From assembly GCA_026419785.1 (NCBI GenBank), contig JAODTK010004666.1:629690-693689 (forward strand): 64,000 nt of DNA. Direction: 5' to 3'. The position numbers and the translations under genes are program-made. Below, piece after piece: positions 24,753-35,559 of this stretch. Every line of letters starts with the position of its first letter. Position 1 is the stretch's first letter. This stretch comes from Sclerodactyla briareus. Lineage: Eukaryota > Echinodermata > Holothuroidea > Dendrochirotida > Sclerodactylidae. The notes below the pieces were generated by a model that was not told the DNA's origin, did not search any database, and was given only the letters and a program-made list of their open reading frames with translations.

Positions 24753-25105
24753 TTCAAGAAAATAAGCATCTATGATATTGAAAATGAATGCCATCATTCG
24801 ATACCTCATCTACAAGAAGAACATAAGTCAAAATTACAGCACTCAAATCATTTCTATTCTTGGAGAAAATGATGATCAGTCTGTGGACTTTCAAAGAAGC
24901 TAGCCAGCAGCAACAAACGTATATGTTTCGCTACAGGGGCCTATTCCATGGAATTATCAATTTTGACCTAATACTATCGTTTCAACAGATTCCATTTTCA
25001 ATTGTGGCTCTTATATTAGTCAATACGATAGATTCTACAGTATGGTAACGCTGTGGCTGGAAAGAGAACATGAAAAAAAAAAAAAAAATGAACGCTGAAT
25101 GGAAC
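24753..25105. repeat. ~350-bp dispersed repeat, copy 2
   Basis: Same orientation as copy 1 at 18.35 kb, with an added A-run at 25,073-25,088. It lies about 170 bp beyond the E6 donor in the gene's direction. Confidence 0.85.
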
Positions 25106-25273
25106 TTTCAGCTACTTTCTGGCTGGGGGAACTTACCCCCCAGTGGTGTACATACAGGGACGGGGAGGTTGAACAGGCTTTCATGAGGTCAACGTTTTTC
25201 CAATCCAACCTTCTCTCGGCATAATTCTGCATCTCCAAACTTGTTTGCTCAGCTGAGTATTAGGCTAACTTAC

Positions 25274-25401
25274 CATGATACAGCCCTTGCATCTGTATTA
25301 CGTTTAAATGCTCGCACGCCCTCACCAGGGCTTCAATGCCATTGTCACTGATCTTGTCGCACCAGGATATGTTCAGCTCACTGAGCTGTTTACAGCCATC
25401 A
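25274..25401 (-). CDS. FBXL20: FBXL20-like exon E6: LRRs 4-5
   Basis: This open stretch reads D-G-C-K-Q-L-S-E-L-N-I-S-W-C-D-K-I-S-D-N, then G-I-E-A-L-V-R-A-C-E-H-L-N-V-I-Q-M-Q-G-C. It is very close to the family's G-C-P-L-L-E-Q-L-N-I-S-W-C and G-I-Q-A-L-V-R-G-C segments. Acceptor CCCATACAG, donor ATCATG|GTAAGT. One extra G (GGG for GG) near the 3' end throws the final four codons out of frame. Removing it restores Q-G-C-I-M and a phase 0 junction to E7. Confidence 0.96.
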
Positions 25402-27380
25402 CTGTATGGGAATGAGGAGAGAGGAGAGAGACTCAGATAATATGTTAATGACAACCAATACAAACACACAATCCTAAATCTGCTACTGAAGTTCTGTAAA
25501 CTTATATTGAAAAATCAACTAATACCACATCATTATATCCCTGTGACACTGGAAGTGTCCGGGATATTATGGTTTTGGGTGTGTAGCCACTGCCGCCACC
25601 GCCACTGCCGTCCCAGGCACCGCCGCCACCACCGGAAACTTTAGGCGTTAGTGCAATAACTCTTTACGCTTTATCCGATTGATTCGAAACTTGTACACTG
25701 TCCGCCCCAGTGAAATCTCGGATGGAATTCGAACGTGGGCTTCACTGCAATGCTGGGGGCCGCTTGATTGCATAATTACGCGAAATTTTCAAGTTAGTCG
25801 GATTTGAACGAAACTTGGTGGGTAGGGACTATAGTTGATCATGAAAAATGTGGAGGTCATTTCAAGGTCATCGGAGGTCAAATTTGTATATTTCATGTTA
25901 CCTCTTAGTAACTTCCATGAATGACAACAAAACTTGGTGGATGAAGGCTATCCTGATTTCTGCTCTGTCTCTATGGGCTGCTAGATACTTCTTCGCATGA
26001 TTGCCTTCAAAAGCGGGGATATACAACACATGTCTAGTTTATTCATGTCTAGTTTTGTTGTTTCTTGAGGAGCACTCTACAACACTCTACAACAGTCCTT
26101 CAGTGAATGGAGTGTTTCTGAGAGCTGGAGAGTGGAGATTGGTAAGTATGGTTCACTTTTCCTGCCAGTCATATGAAAATCAAAGGTGAAGGCACTTAAT
26201 TGATAAGTGGATGCTTGTGTGCTGATGTTGACGAATGTTAACATCTAATTTCAGAATCAAAGGTGAGTTGGTAATTGTCTCGGTTATGGTGACACCAGAC
26301 GCAACTCCGCGTAGAGATCCTTGCCCTTTTTTCCCCCCAACATGTTCCCCTTACAAGGTTGTGGCATCATCATGATGATTCAGCTATATAAACCCTGCAA
26401 GATGTGTGTTGCCAACTCAAACCACAACTTGACACAAAACGACCCAATCACCTGCAATCTTTACTAACCGCAAGAGATGTTTGTTGCTTTTGACCAAGGT
26501 CAAAAGTCATCTGAAGGGCAATTGAAGTAAAATACTGAAATTATAAAACCTGGTAATAATTGTACTCTTGAAGAGAGAATGTAAATTTTACGATTCATAA
26601 ACAGTGAGGTCCAACGGTTTCCCTTCAGTGTGGGAAGTACCAGTGACGAACACTGAGTCGCCAGACTGCAGGCAAGGCTTATTGATGAGGATCACTTTAG
26701 CAAAATTCACACCTCATACGTACTGGTGTGGTCAAAGCAGATAGAGTAAATGAAGTGCGTTCTTTGAATCAGACGACCACATCACAATCATCAACCGATT
26801 CTGGTAAAAAAAAATTCCTCATTGGGGGTATATGTGTAAGGAAAGAGAAATGCATGCTGCATACAGGCCTATATATTGTCAATTGCATACCCTCCACTTA
26901 CCCGACCCTGGCCAAGTGGTCATTGTAGGTCATTCAGTGTCCATAGCATGGTGTCTCCCATGTTGGTCATGGGACCATATGTCGTTAATCACATGTGACT
27001 GAGGGTTAAGTCATTGCCAGTCATCGTTTCAGCACAAAGTGACGAGAGTTGCATCATTTTGTTGACCCACCTTAGTGCCTGCACTCATCTTGTGTCTGGG
27101 GTACTGGGGTGTTCATGCAATTGACCAGAGTGATAACTGTTTAAAATAACTTGTATAATAGCCATTTTACCATTCCATCAAATGTCTCATTGCCCCCCCC
27201 CCAATTTTTTTTTTTTTTAGGGTCAAACTTTTCATGAGGCTTTCAAATCTCATACTCCCTCCAACATTGTTGGGATAGTATGGCCCACCCTTGCAGCACC
27301 TCTCATAACAAATGTATCTGGCTGCATGATAATCATACTAATAATATAGAACAGACAAGATTCTTTGTCAATTTTCTAGT

Positions 27381-27456
27381 GGTATAATATATATAATATA
27401 TATATATAGATATATATATAGGATATTCTATATATATATATATATATATAATAATA
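27381..27456. repeat. TA microsatellite
   Basis: An imperfect (TA)n tract in two blocks split by 'ggatattc', in intron 5. Confidence 0.95.
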
Positions 27457-28959
27457 GACATACATACATCATGTATAGCCCATGTTGAGGCATTCCTGAA
27501 TTTGTGGTCTCATTTAATGTCGATCCAGTAGACTTTCTGGCAAAATTGTAAAAATGTTAATACCCGGCAACCACTTTTTCCCCGACTAGTCACAGACATC
27601 ATGTGACTGTCAAACCGATAGATTAAGGCGTCTTTCGGTCTAACTACCATGGCGCTGAGGCGAATTCGGGGTGACTTGATCCAGGTTTCAAAATGTCCAG
27701 GACTCGATGGCCTGTACTTCCACTACTTTTTGAAATTTCCAATGTTACTGCAATAGAGGCCCACTGTCTCAAACTTCGGGGTCAAGCGCGCAGAGGATTC
27801 GTAAATATTTCTTCTCGCAGGGAGAGAGTGTCAATGAGTGGAATTGTCTTCTGAAAATGTTGTTCTCTGTAAGAATGTGAATGGTTCTAAGAACCGTCCG
27901 ATTTATTTTCAGGAATCCAGGCGAATTATTTAGTGGTGTGCGTTCATTTTTCTTCCTGGAATGTTTGTGGCTCCGGGTTCTTATGAGGTTTTGTCCTTCC
28001 TGACCTTATTCACGGAAACTAAATTAAACTAACTAAACTAGATAGGCACTGGGGAATTACGAGAGATATGTTATAGACTCAACCCCTACCATCTCTGCTT
28101 GGGGTATAGGGTAATGCCTTTCTTTGCTCAATAGCGAAAAATGCCACAAAGTGTGTGCCCTTCCCCACTTCCGAAGCTCCTTGACCCTTACTTCTCTTCT
28201 TCCCCAAATCACTACCCTCTCATGCTTATACACACACCAAGTTAATTCCCTCATTAGCTGAGGGCTTGTGCTATGAATAGTAACAAACAGGTAATTAATA
28301 CCCAATAGTCAGTCTTGCCTGTCAAGTACGTTGAAATTTACATCCGGAAGTGTGCTTAGAGGAGAAGTTCCATTCGGTCAGGATTTATATTTGAACGTTG
28401 TCCAGGCTTGCATGTCAGAAACCAGATTTTACTGCATTGTATATGCTGCAGTAGCGAGTCTCTCGCCTTCTCACGAAAGTAGGTGTGTGAACGATCTAAA
28501 ATTTAAACGCTGCTGCTTACGAAGAAAAAGGCTATTTTGCTGATGCCCGAGGTAAGCGAATCCGTTGATTTCATTTGAATGTGTGGCCTATATTATGGAT
28601 CAAAATTTTCTAATTTTTCTGTGAAATTTTGTTGGCCTCTTAATAACGTGTGGCCATTAAAAACATGTTGAACAGGGAAATAATTATTTCCATATGTTTC
28701 AGTTGAATGAGGCGGGTTTTTTCTCGTTTAGCAAGAGTTAGGAGATCGTAGATAGAAGGACACGTGCGTACAGATCACAGAACCCATCGCGAAACGTGGG
28801 GATAATATTCTCCTTGTCGAATAGGCTCCCATTCGGTACCGTTCGGATTCCTCACAAATATTACACTACATCGGAAGCCTATTTATGGATATAGAGAATG
28901 GGTTATTTAGTGGGCAAGCAAGCGTTCATTTCTGGTCCCGCCTCGACTGGCCAGAACTC

Positions 28960-29520
28960 TAACGTTTAGGCCGATGATCTGAAACTTGGTACATGTGTCC
29001 GCCTAGGTGAAAATTCTCAGAGGAGTTCGAAGGGGGGCATCACTGCATGTCTACTGCCCTCTATTTTGCGGTTTTTTACACGGAAAATACTGATTATCTG
29101 ATTTACACTTAATTGGTGGGTTTGAGGCAAAAGTTGGTTCCCGAAAAACATTGACAGTTATTTAAAGTCAATGGAGGAAACACTTGCGTTGTTTCTCCAA
29201 AAAATACAGCGGAGTCAGGATTTAATATGAAAATTGCTGGGGGACAAAAGTTGTCGAAAAACACTACGTTGATTTCAAGGTCACAGAGGTCAAATTTGTT
29301 GTTTTTTTGCAATTTTCTAACTTCGTCAAATTCAAACAAAACTCGGTAAATGTGGATTACAGCTGTTGGACCTTGACTGAAACAACGGGTGGGCCATTCA
29401 AAGTCATTGGAAGTCAAATCGGACAATTATAATGTTCTCCGCTAAACAGTCCACAAAGGTTGTGTGTCGCAGTGATATACACATCGGCAGTTTACCCGCA
29501 TGCACAGGTCTAGTTAATAC
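28960..29520. repeat. Dispersed repeat with 'cggcagtttacccgcatg' end
   Basis: Shares 'gaaacttggta', 'aaggtcacagaggtcaaat', 'acaaaactcggtaaatgtgg' and the final 'tatacacatcggcagtttac' with a sequence at 61.14-61.55 kb. It also shares the 'acttgg...gtccgcc' head with 25.68-26.05 kb. No coding potential. Confidence 0.65.
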
Positions 29521-30542
29521 ATCTTTCGTCTTGCACATCCTCCTCTACACTTTCAGGTGCAGGCATTATTGCTGAAATGTCACACGATCCACGAACAATA
29601 TTCCGTTAATATTCAAAGAACAAACCTTTATTCCTTGCTGGATTAACTGTCCTTGTAATTATTTGATTAACTAGGCATTCATATAGTAAGGGAAAAACAA
29701 TGGTGATGACTTCTGAAGAACTAATCAGCAGCTTTATCTGTTACATTTGTTCTCTAGCTCCTCTATCTGTCAATTGCATGTAATGTCTGTCTCAGGGACA
29801 GCCGGAGAGCATGGCTATATTATCTATGGTGAATACTTGATTGATATTGATCAGCTCCGCGAGGAGACTTTCTAATACCTTGAAATTTTCACTTTACAGT
29901 TAGTTACAAAACTTTTCAACTTTTTTGAAGAAAAGACTAAAAGACTGAGAAAACCTACATGCCTTACGTTGTTCATCCATCTTTCGAGAGGGCCTTCCAT
30001 ATGTTAGCTTCATGTGATACTTGGCAGGCAGAGTATTGGACCTACAGACCTCCCAGGAGACTGTGATGGTTGGAAATGTCTTAACAAAAATGCAGCCATG
30101 CCTCAATGTGGAGGGTGACATCAGGACAGTATTACCGGCCAATTGCCTTGCCTATCCATCGTTCCAGTATTCATCTACAGCCCTCACAGGGGTGCAAGTG
30201 AGTAGGCAACAGCCAACAAGCCCCATCATCCCAGTTTTGAACTCAATTCTTACAGCCTTTGGTAGGGTATAACCCAATTCAGGATTTGCGCATGGAAAAA
30301 TTAGCAATGCCTTAATACACATTTTTCCAATTGCCCGCCTCGAATTTTAGGAGGGCAAGGAGTGGACCGCCTGATCGAAAACTCACGACAGTCTCTGGTC
30401 ACTGGTGCTAGTTTCAATTCCAACATCTCAGCGCCCCACCCAGAATATTAAATTGACAATTTAAGAATTTGTTATTTTTTAACTGGGGAAATATGTGGTG
30501 CTAGTCCCAATACTCAAAACTATCAGAATAACATGAAACAAG

Positions 30543-30640
30543 GCGATCGACCCCCAGTGTCTCGCCTGTGCGCGATCAGTGATTTCTTCTTTTTAGTCAC
30601 CATGACAAACAATTACAACTGGCATTCTCATATGTGCTTA
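30543..30640. mobile_element. TIR-like element, left-end fragment
   Basis: The leader 'aggcgatcgacccccag' is followed by TGTCTCGCCTG and 'gcgcgatcagtgatttcttc', then 'agtcaccatgacaaacaattac', which is the family's left end. The sequence then leaves the family. A right-half-like sequence appears 3 kb later. Confidence 0.5.
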
Positions 30641-31419
30641 ATATCCCAATACTCTTAAATATTTCAAACTTCATTTGCCATCATGACGAACACCCTACTG
30701 TACCCTCCATTATAAACCACTACTTACTGAGTTAATAGTTCGCTTCAGATTACTGTATGTCCAAACAATGTAAATGAACCCTGAATCTAATTAAAGTTTT
30801 ATCCATATATCATTCAAGGTATGCCCTTTATATATACTACTTCCATCAACTCCTAGGGAGTTCACACCCACCCCCTCTCACATCCCCTGTCTAGGTGGAA
30901 TAAGCCATCTAATTAGGAGTCATGCAGGCCCTACTGGCTGAAGCTATGACTATATAAGAGATACAAGGGAGTTGGACCCTCCTCCCCCCATCTCACCACA
31001 CCGAGCTTTTAGCAGGTGACACCTGACACCAGGATCTGAATAGGTGCCTGGGAGTTGGTAAACAAATGACTGAGGGGTTACACTTTATATGGTCAGGTCA
31101 GGGGGCCCAGAAGAGGTTATGCAAGGCTGATGTGAACCCTCAAGTACCTAAAAGGCCAGGTTTTGACAATGGATGACATCTCTTCTGTCACAGATGGGAA
31201 TACTAGTTCGGATGAATGGAATAACCTGCCCGAGGGGTTGATGAATGAGTAAAACATTTTTTATTGATAGCATGCTATAATAATAGCGATTTGCAGCATC
31301 CTGCTGGTCAGATAGGGTTTGCCCAAAGACCTAAACCATTTCTAGAAGGTTTAGAGCGTACCGTTTCTGGAGCTTGTGCAGTAATGTTATTATTTGACAG
31401 TTTTTGGTCCATACGTGAC

Positions 31420-33560
31420 CTTGAATGACCTTGATGACATAACGGTTTTCATGAAAATGATTACTTAATCATATGCAGCATGTCCCGAAATTTCAGTTAT
31501 CTAACACCAAGTCACTAAAAAATGTTGCAGAAAATGTTTAATATGTGGCAGTTTCTTGGACCTCGAATGACCTTTGAGACATGGACGGTTTTTATGAAAA
31601 ATGCTTGCATCAATGTGATGCACCAAGCCCCAAAAGCATTATGTCATCAGGTACACACAACACCCCTATGTTATTGCCAAAAAAGGTATTAAAATCCAAC
31701 CTTTACCCCCTTGTAACTTAGACCAGTGTCAGAATTGAAGCGGGAGTGGGGAGTGGTTCGTTAGTGCCAGCATATAGAACTATCACATATCCAAAAATCG
31801 AAGGTTCTTTTTTCTTTGGCCTGTAATCCTTAAAATCAGCCATTTCTTAAAACTTGACCTTGACCTTTTGACCTTGGCTATAGATGTGTTTGATTACTGA
31901 ACCCAAAAATTACCATGACAATCTCTCGCGCACCCTAGCTGCCATCATTCCATTGTTACCCGCCATTTAACAAAATTCGAAAAATTGTGTAACGGTGTAC
32001 CATCTCCACCAAGTTTCATGAGGTTCACAATGAACACGCCAATGTTATGCGAAAAAGCGATTAAATTAAACTTGACCCCTTGTAACCACTAAAGTATGCG
32101 TTCGATCGAATCGGGAGTTGATTCCCTCCAAAAAGCACACAAAGGTCTATTCACGATCCAAAAATAACCAGTTTTTTTTTTTTGGCTAGTAACTCCTTAA
32201 ATAAGCACATTATTCAAGACTCAACCTTAAACACATGACCACCCGGACAGAGGTCAAATGAGGTCGAGGTCACACACATGAGGTCAACAATGATATCACA
32301 CAATGGTGAACATTCCCGCCTTCACAGATATTCAATTTTCGGTATGGCAAGAAACCAGTTTGACCCTAAGTGACCTTGAATGACCGTTAATGACATGGCA
32401 GGTTTTAAAAATGTAACTCTCCATTGAGAATCCAACTCCTAGGAGCATTTTGCATTTGCTGGAAACAGTGCCCCAGTGCATTGCCAAAAGTAATAAATAC
32501 AGTTTTGAACCCCTACGTGACCTTTGATGACTTCAATGGACATGACGGTTTTTATGAAAATTGTACTATCCGTGTAATGCATCCAATCCTAGAAGCAAAT
32601 TGCATGCCAATGAACCCGATTATGTTATTCAAAAAAGCTATTAAATTAAACTTTGACCCCTTGTAACTACCAAAGTATGCGTCCGATCGAAGCGGGAGTT
32701 GGTTTTCTCCATGAAGCACACAAAGGTCTATACATATCCAAAATAACCAGTTTCTTTTTTTGCACGTAATCTTAAATAAGCACCATTCTCAAGACTCAAC
32801 CTTTAACCACCATGGACCACCCGACAGAGGTAAATGAGGTCACAGGTCACAAACATGCAGGCAAACAATTATATGACAATAGTTAACCTCCCAGCCTTCA
32901 CAAACTATCAATTCTCCGATTATGGCCAGAAAAACATTTCAAGTTGTTGACCCTAAGTGACCTGGAATGACCTTTAATGACATGCAGGTTTTTATGAAAA
33001 AATTGTAACTCCCATGTGCTACATCCACTCCTAGGAGCATTTTGCATTCTGATGAACATGCCCAGTTCTATTGCCAAAAAGTACTAAATTCAGTTTTGAC
33101 CCCTAAGTGACCTTGATGACCTTCAATGACATGTCGGTTTTATAAAAATTGTTACTCGCCATGTGATGCATCCGCTCCTAGAAGCATATTGCATTCCAAT
33201 GACCACGCCCGATGTTGGATTGCGGAAAAAAGCTATTAAAGTAAACTTGGACCCTTGTAACTACCAAAGTATGCGTCCGATCGAAGCGGGGTTGGTTTCC
33301 CATAACGAACACAAACGTCTATCACATATCCGAAAATAACCAGTTTCTATTTTTTGTGCCTGTACCTCCTTAAATAGCACATTTATTCAAGACTCAACCT
33401 TGAACCACATGGACCACCCGCCAGAGGTCAAATTGAGGCAGAGCCCAAAATGCAGGTCAACAATATATCACAATGGTGAAACCTTCAAGCCTTCACAGAC
33501 ATTCACTTCTTCGATTACGGCCAGGGAAAAACAGTTTTGAGTCTCGACACCCCTAAGTGA
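31420..33560. repeat. ~585-bp unit repeated in tandem, about three copies plus a partial
   Basis: Each unit has in order: 'gaccttgaatgacc', 'ggtttttatgaaaa', 'tcctaggagcattttgcat', 'cccttgtaactaccaaagta', 'gatcgaagcgggagttgg', 'aaataaccagttt' and 'ccacatggaccacccg'. The 'cccttgtaac' anchors at about 32,076, 32,656 and 33,251 are spaced roughly 580 and 595 bp. No open frame is conserved between copies. Confidence 0.85.
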
Positions 33561-33639
33561 CCTTGAATGACAGATTAGAAACAGTGAATGACATCTGGGC
33601 ACTCATCCCTACGGTTAAAAATTCATTGGGCACTAGGAT

Positions 33640-34080
33640 AAAACCATCTCCACCAAAGTTCGTCAAAATCCAACAAACTCCAACAAGATCGCAGAATTAT
33701 GCAACTTAGACTACTTAATTAGCATATATCATGCCAGGATCTGATTCAATTGTGTACATTAATAGTTGTATATACCCTGACGGGCATCACACGAATCTGC
33801 ATCTTGTACACAAGCTTCCGGACAAATTTTCAATAAATATGCAAATTTTATGCAAATGAGAAGGTCTTTGGGGCGAAAAGTGGAAACATCGGCAACTCTT
33901 CAAAGCGCACCTCCACAAGAAGGCCGCATGATGGCTTCCAGGTTCAGGAGATATCTACAGCACATACGGAAGACAGAGGACAGACAGAACAGACAGACAG
34001 ACAGGACAGACAGACAGCACAGACAGAAACACACACAACAAAGTGCCACTATGTTATCCTGAACAAAGTCAGGGAGACAA
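33640..34080. mobile_element. Related element, right half
   Basis: Contains 'attatgcaacttagactacttaattagcatat' (in part) and ends 'gaacaaagtcagggagacaa', a variant of the family's right terminus, with an internal ACAG-rich microsatellite. It may be the displaced right part of the element whose left end is at 30,543. Confidence 0.4.
33970..34035. repeat. ACAG-rich microsatellite
   Basis: Runs of 'acag' with a few interruptions, then 'acacacacaaca'. Confidence 0.9.
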
Positions 34081-34299
34081 ATGACAATTCCGAGGAATTG
34101 TCCTGTCTTCCCTGGGCGAAATATTTGGTGCTAGTCATGCTCAAAATAAGCAGGACTAACAAAAAAATGACAATTCAGCTTGTACTGTCTTCAGGAGGGA
34201 AATTATTTGTTGGTGGCCATATGCTTGTTGTCACTCTGTACAATGAATCGTTGCAGAGATTAAAGGATTGTCCTATGGTGTACTGGAATGACCTGACAT

Positions 34300-35020
34300 G
34301 ATACCAAAAACAAAAAATTTTTTAGGGTTAATCTTCATCATGTGAGATCCACACACTATTTAAACTTGATGATATTTGCATTCACTAGAGTACAGGCGAC
34401 AAGCAGATGTCGGATGCCAAATTTACCCACATTTCAGTGTTTAGCGGTCTGACCGTCCACATTCATTGGACGCAAGACCACTCAACAAGACGCCTCTGGC
34501 CAACACAAAAAAGCATGAATCAACCAGGTCAAAGGTAAATGAGGTCAAAGGTCAAAGAGTAAAAGTCGGTCAACAGAAGTATTTCACCCAGACGAACGAA
34601 AACTTCCATACGACAGTCCTCCCAAAATGTTTCGTTGCCGAGATATATGACGATTTCCTGTGGTGAACCTCGAATGCCTTGGACATGACAACAATAAACA
34701 ATGGGGTTCATGCTCACCATACATGCTACCACATACCCATTTGAACTGTAGATCTCGCGTTCGTGGATATCGTGCTAACAAGTTTTTTGAACTTTCCCCT
34801 CTTGTGACCTTGAAGAGCTTGAACGGGCACCCAAAACAATAGGGGTCATCCTCCTTATGTTCAAGCCACATACCTAATTTGAACGTGATCATTTGATGTA
34901 TGTAGAGAGCGTGTGCCAAGGGGTGTCGCACACACACCCACACTACAGACACACACACCCATACGCACGGTGATGATTGCATAGATTCCTGTTGCCTTCG
35001 GCACGGAATCAAAAAGTGAG
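34300..35020. repeat. Hairpin-ended dispersed repeat
   Basis: Carries 'gaggtcaaaggtcaaag', 'tggacatgacaacaataaac' and 'acaatagggg', a CA-rich tract with 'cacacacacc', and a terminal hairpin 'gattcctgttgcc ttc ggcacggaatc' followed by an A-rich tail. Similar ends occur at 4.03, 50.2 and 51.36 kb. Confidence 0.6.
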
Positions 35021-35310
35021 ATTCATACATATCAATTCTATGATTACAACCAATGATTTTAAATTATGAAAAGGAATGAACATATATTCCACTATTAACT
35101 TTTGAAGAAGTGAAATACAATATTGACAATATAAACTCAATATGTCGTGCTACCTGCACATAGCTCTGATGACACAAACGTCCTTGATGAAAGGATGTAG
35201 GGGACAAAATTTTACAATTCAAGCTTCAGGCAGGTACTAACTGTCATTATTTCAGAGCACGGTGGACAAGAGAGCAGTCACTGGGGGTCGGCAGGCTCGG
35301 GTCCGCTAGT

Positions 35311-35520
35311 CCCCTGTTCTATTGGTTCCCCCGTCTCCTTGGTCCCCTAATTAGCACGAAACATCTCATTGGTCCCCCGTTCATTGGTCCCCCCGTTCAA
35401 TATTCCGTCTCATTGGCCCCGTCTCATGGTCCCCCCTGTTCATTATTCTGTCTCATTGGTCCCCGATCTCTTTGCGTCCCCCCACCGTTCATTATTCCGT
35501 CTCATTGGTCCCCGGAGGAC
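35311..35520. repeat. ~28-bp minisatellite
   Basis: Repeats of 'gtctcattggtcccc' and 'ccgttcattattcc' in varying lengths, lying just before the 39-bp array. Confidence 0.8.
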
Positions 35521-35559
35521 AAGCAGGGAAATAGATCAACCGATTTGCCCGAATAAGGA

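Larger units (their letters stand above)
22459..25273 (-). other. Intron 6 of the FBXL20-like gene
   Basis: It holds a degraded member of the 'atgcaaattag' family at about 22.9-23.3 kb, three related blocks at 23.35-23.92 kb with the phrases 'actcatgaatattaat' and 'tatggttgccaagatat', and one copy of a ~350-bp repeat at 24,753-25,105. Two plus-strand open frames (24,061-24,318 and 24,388-24,729) resemble nothing recognised and have no clear splice context. Confidence 0.6.
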
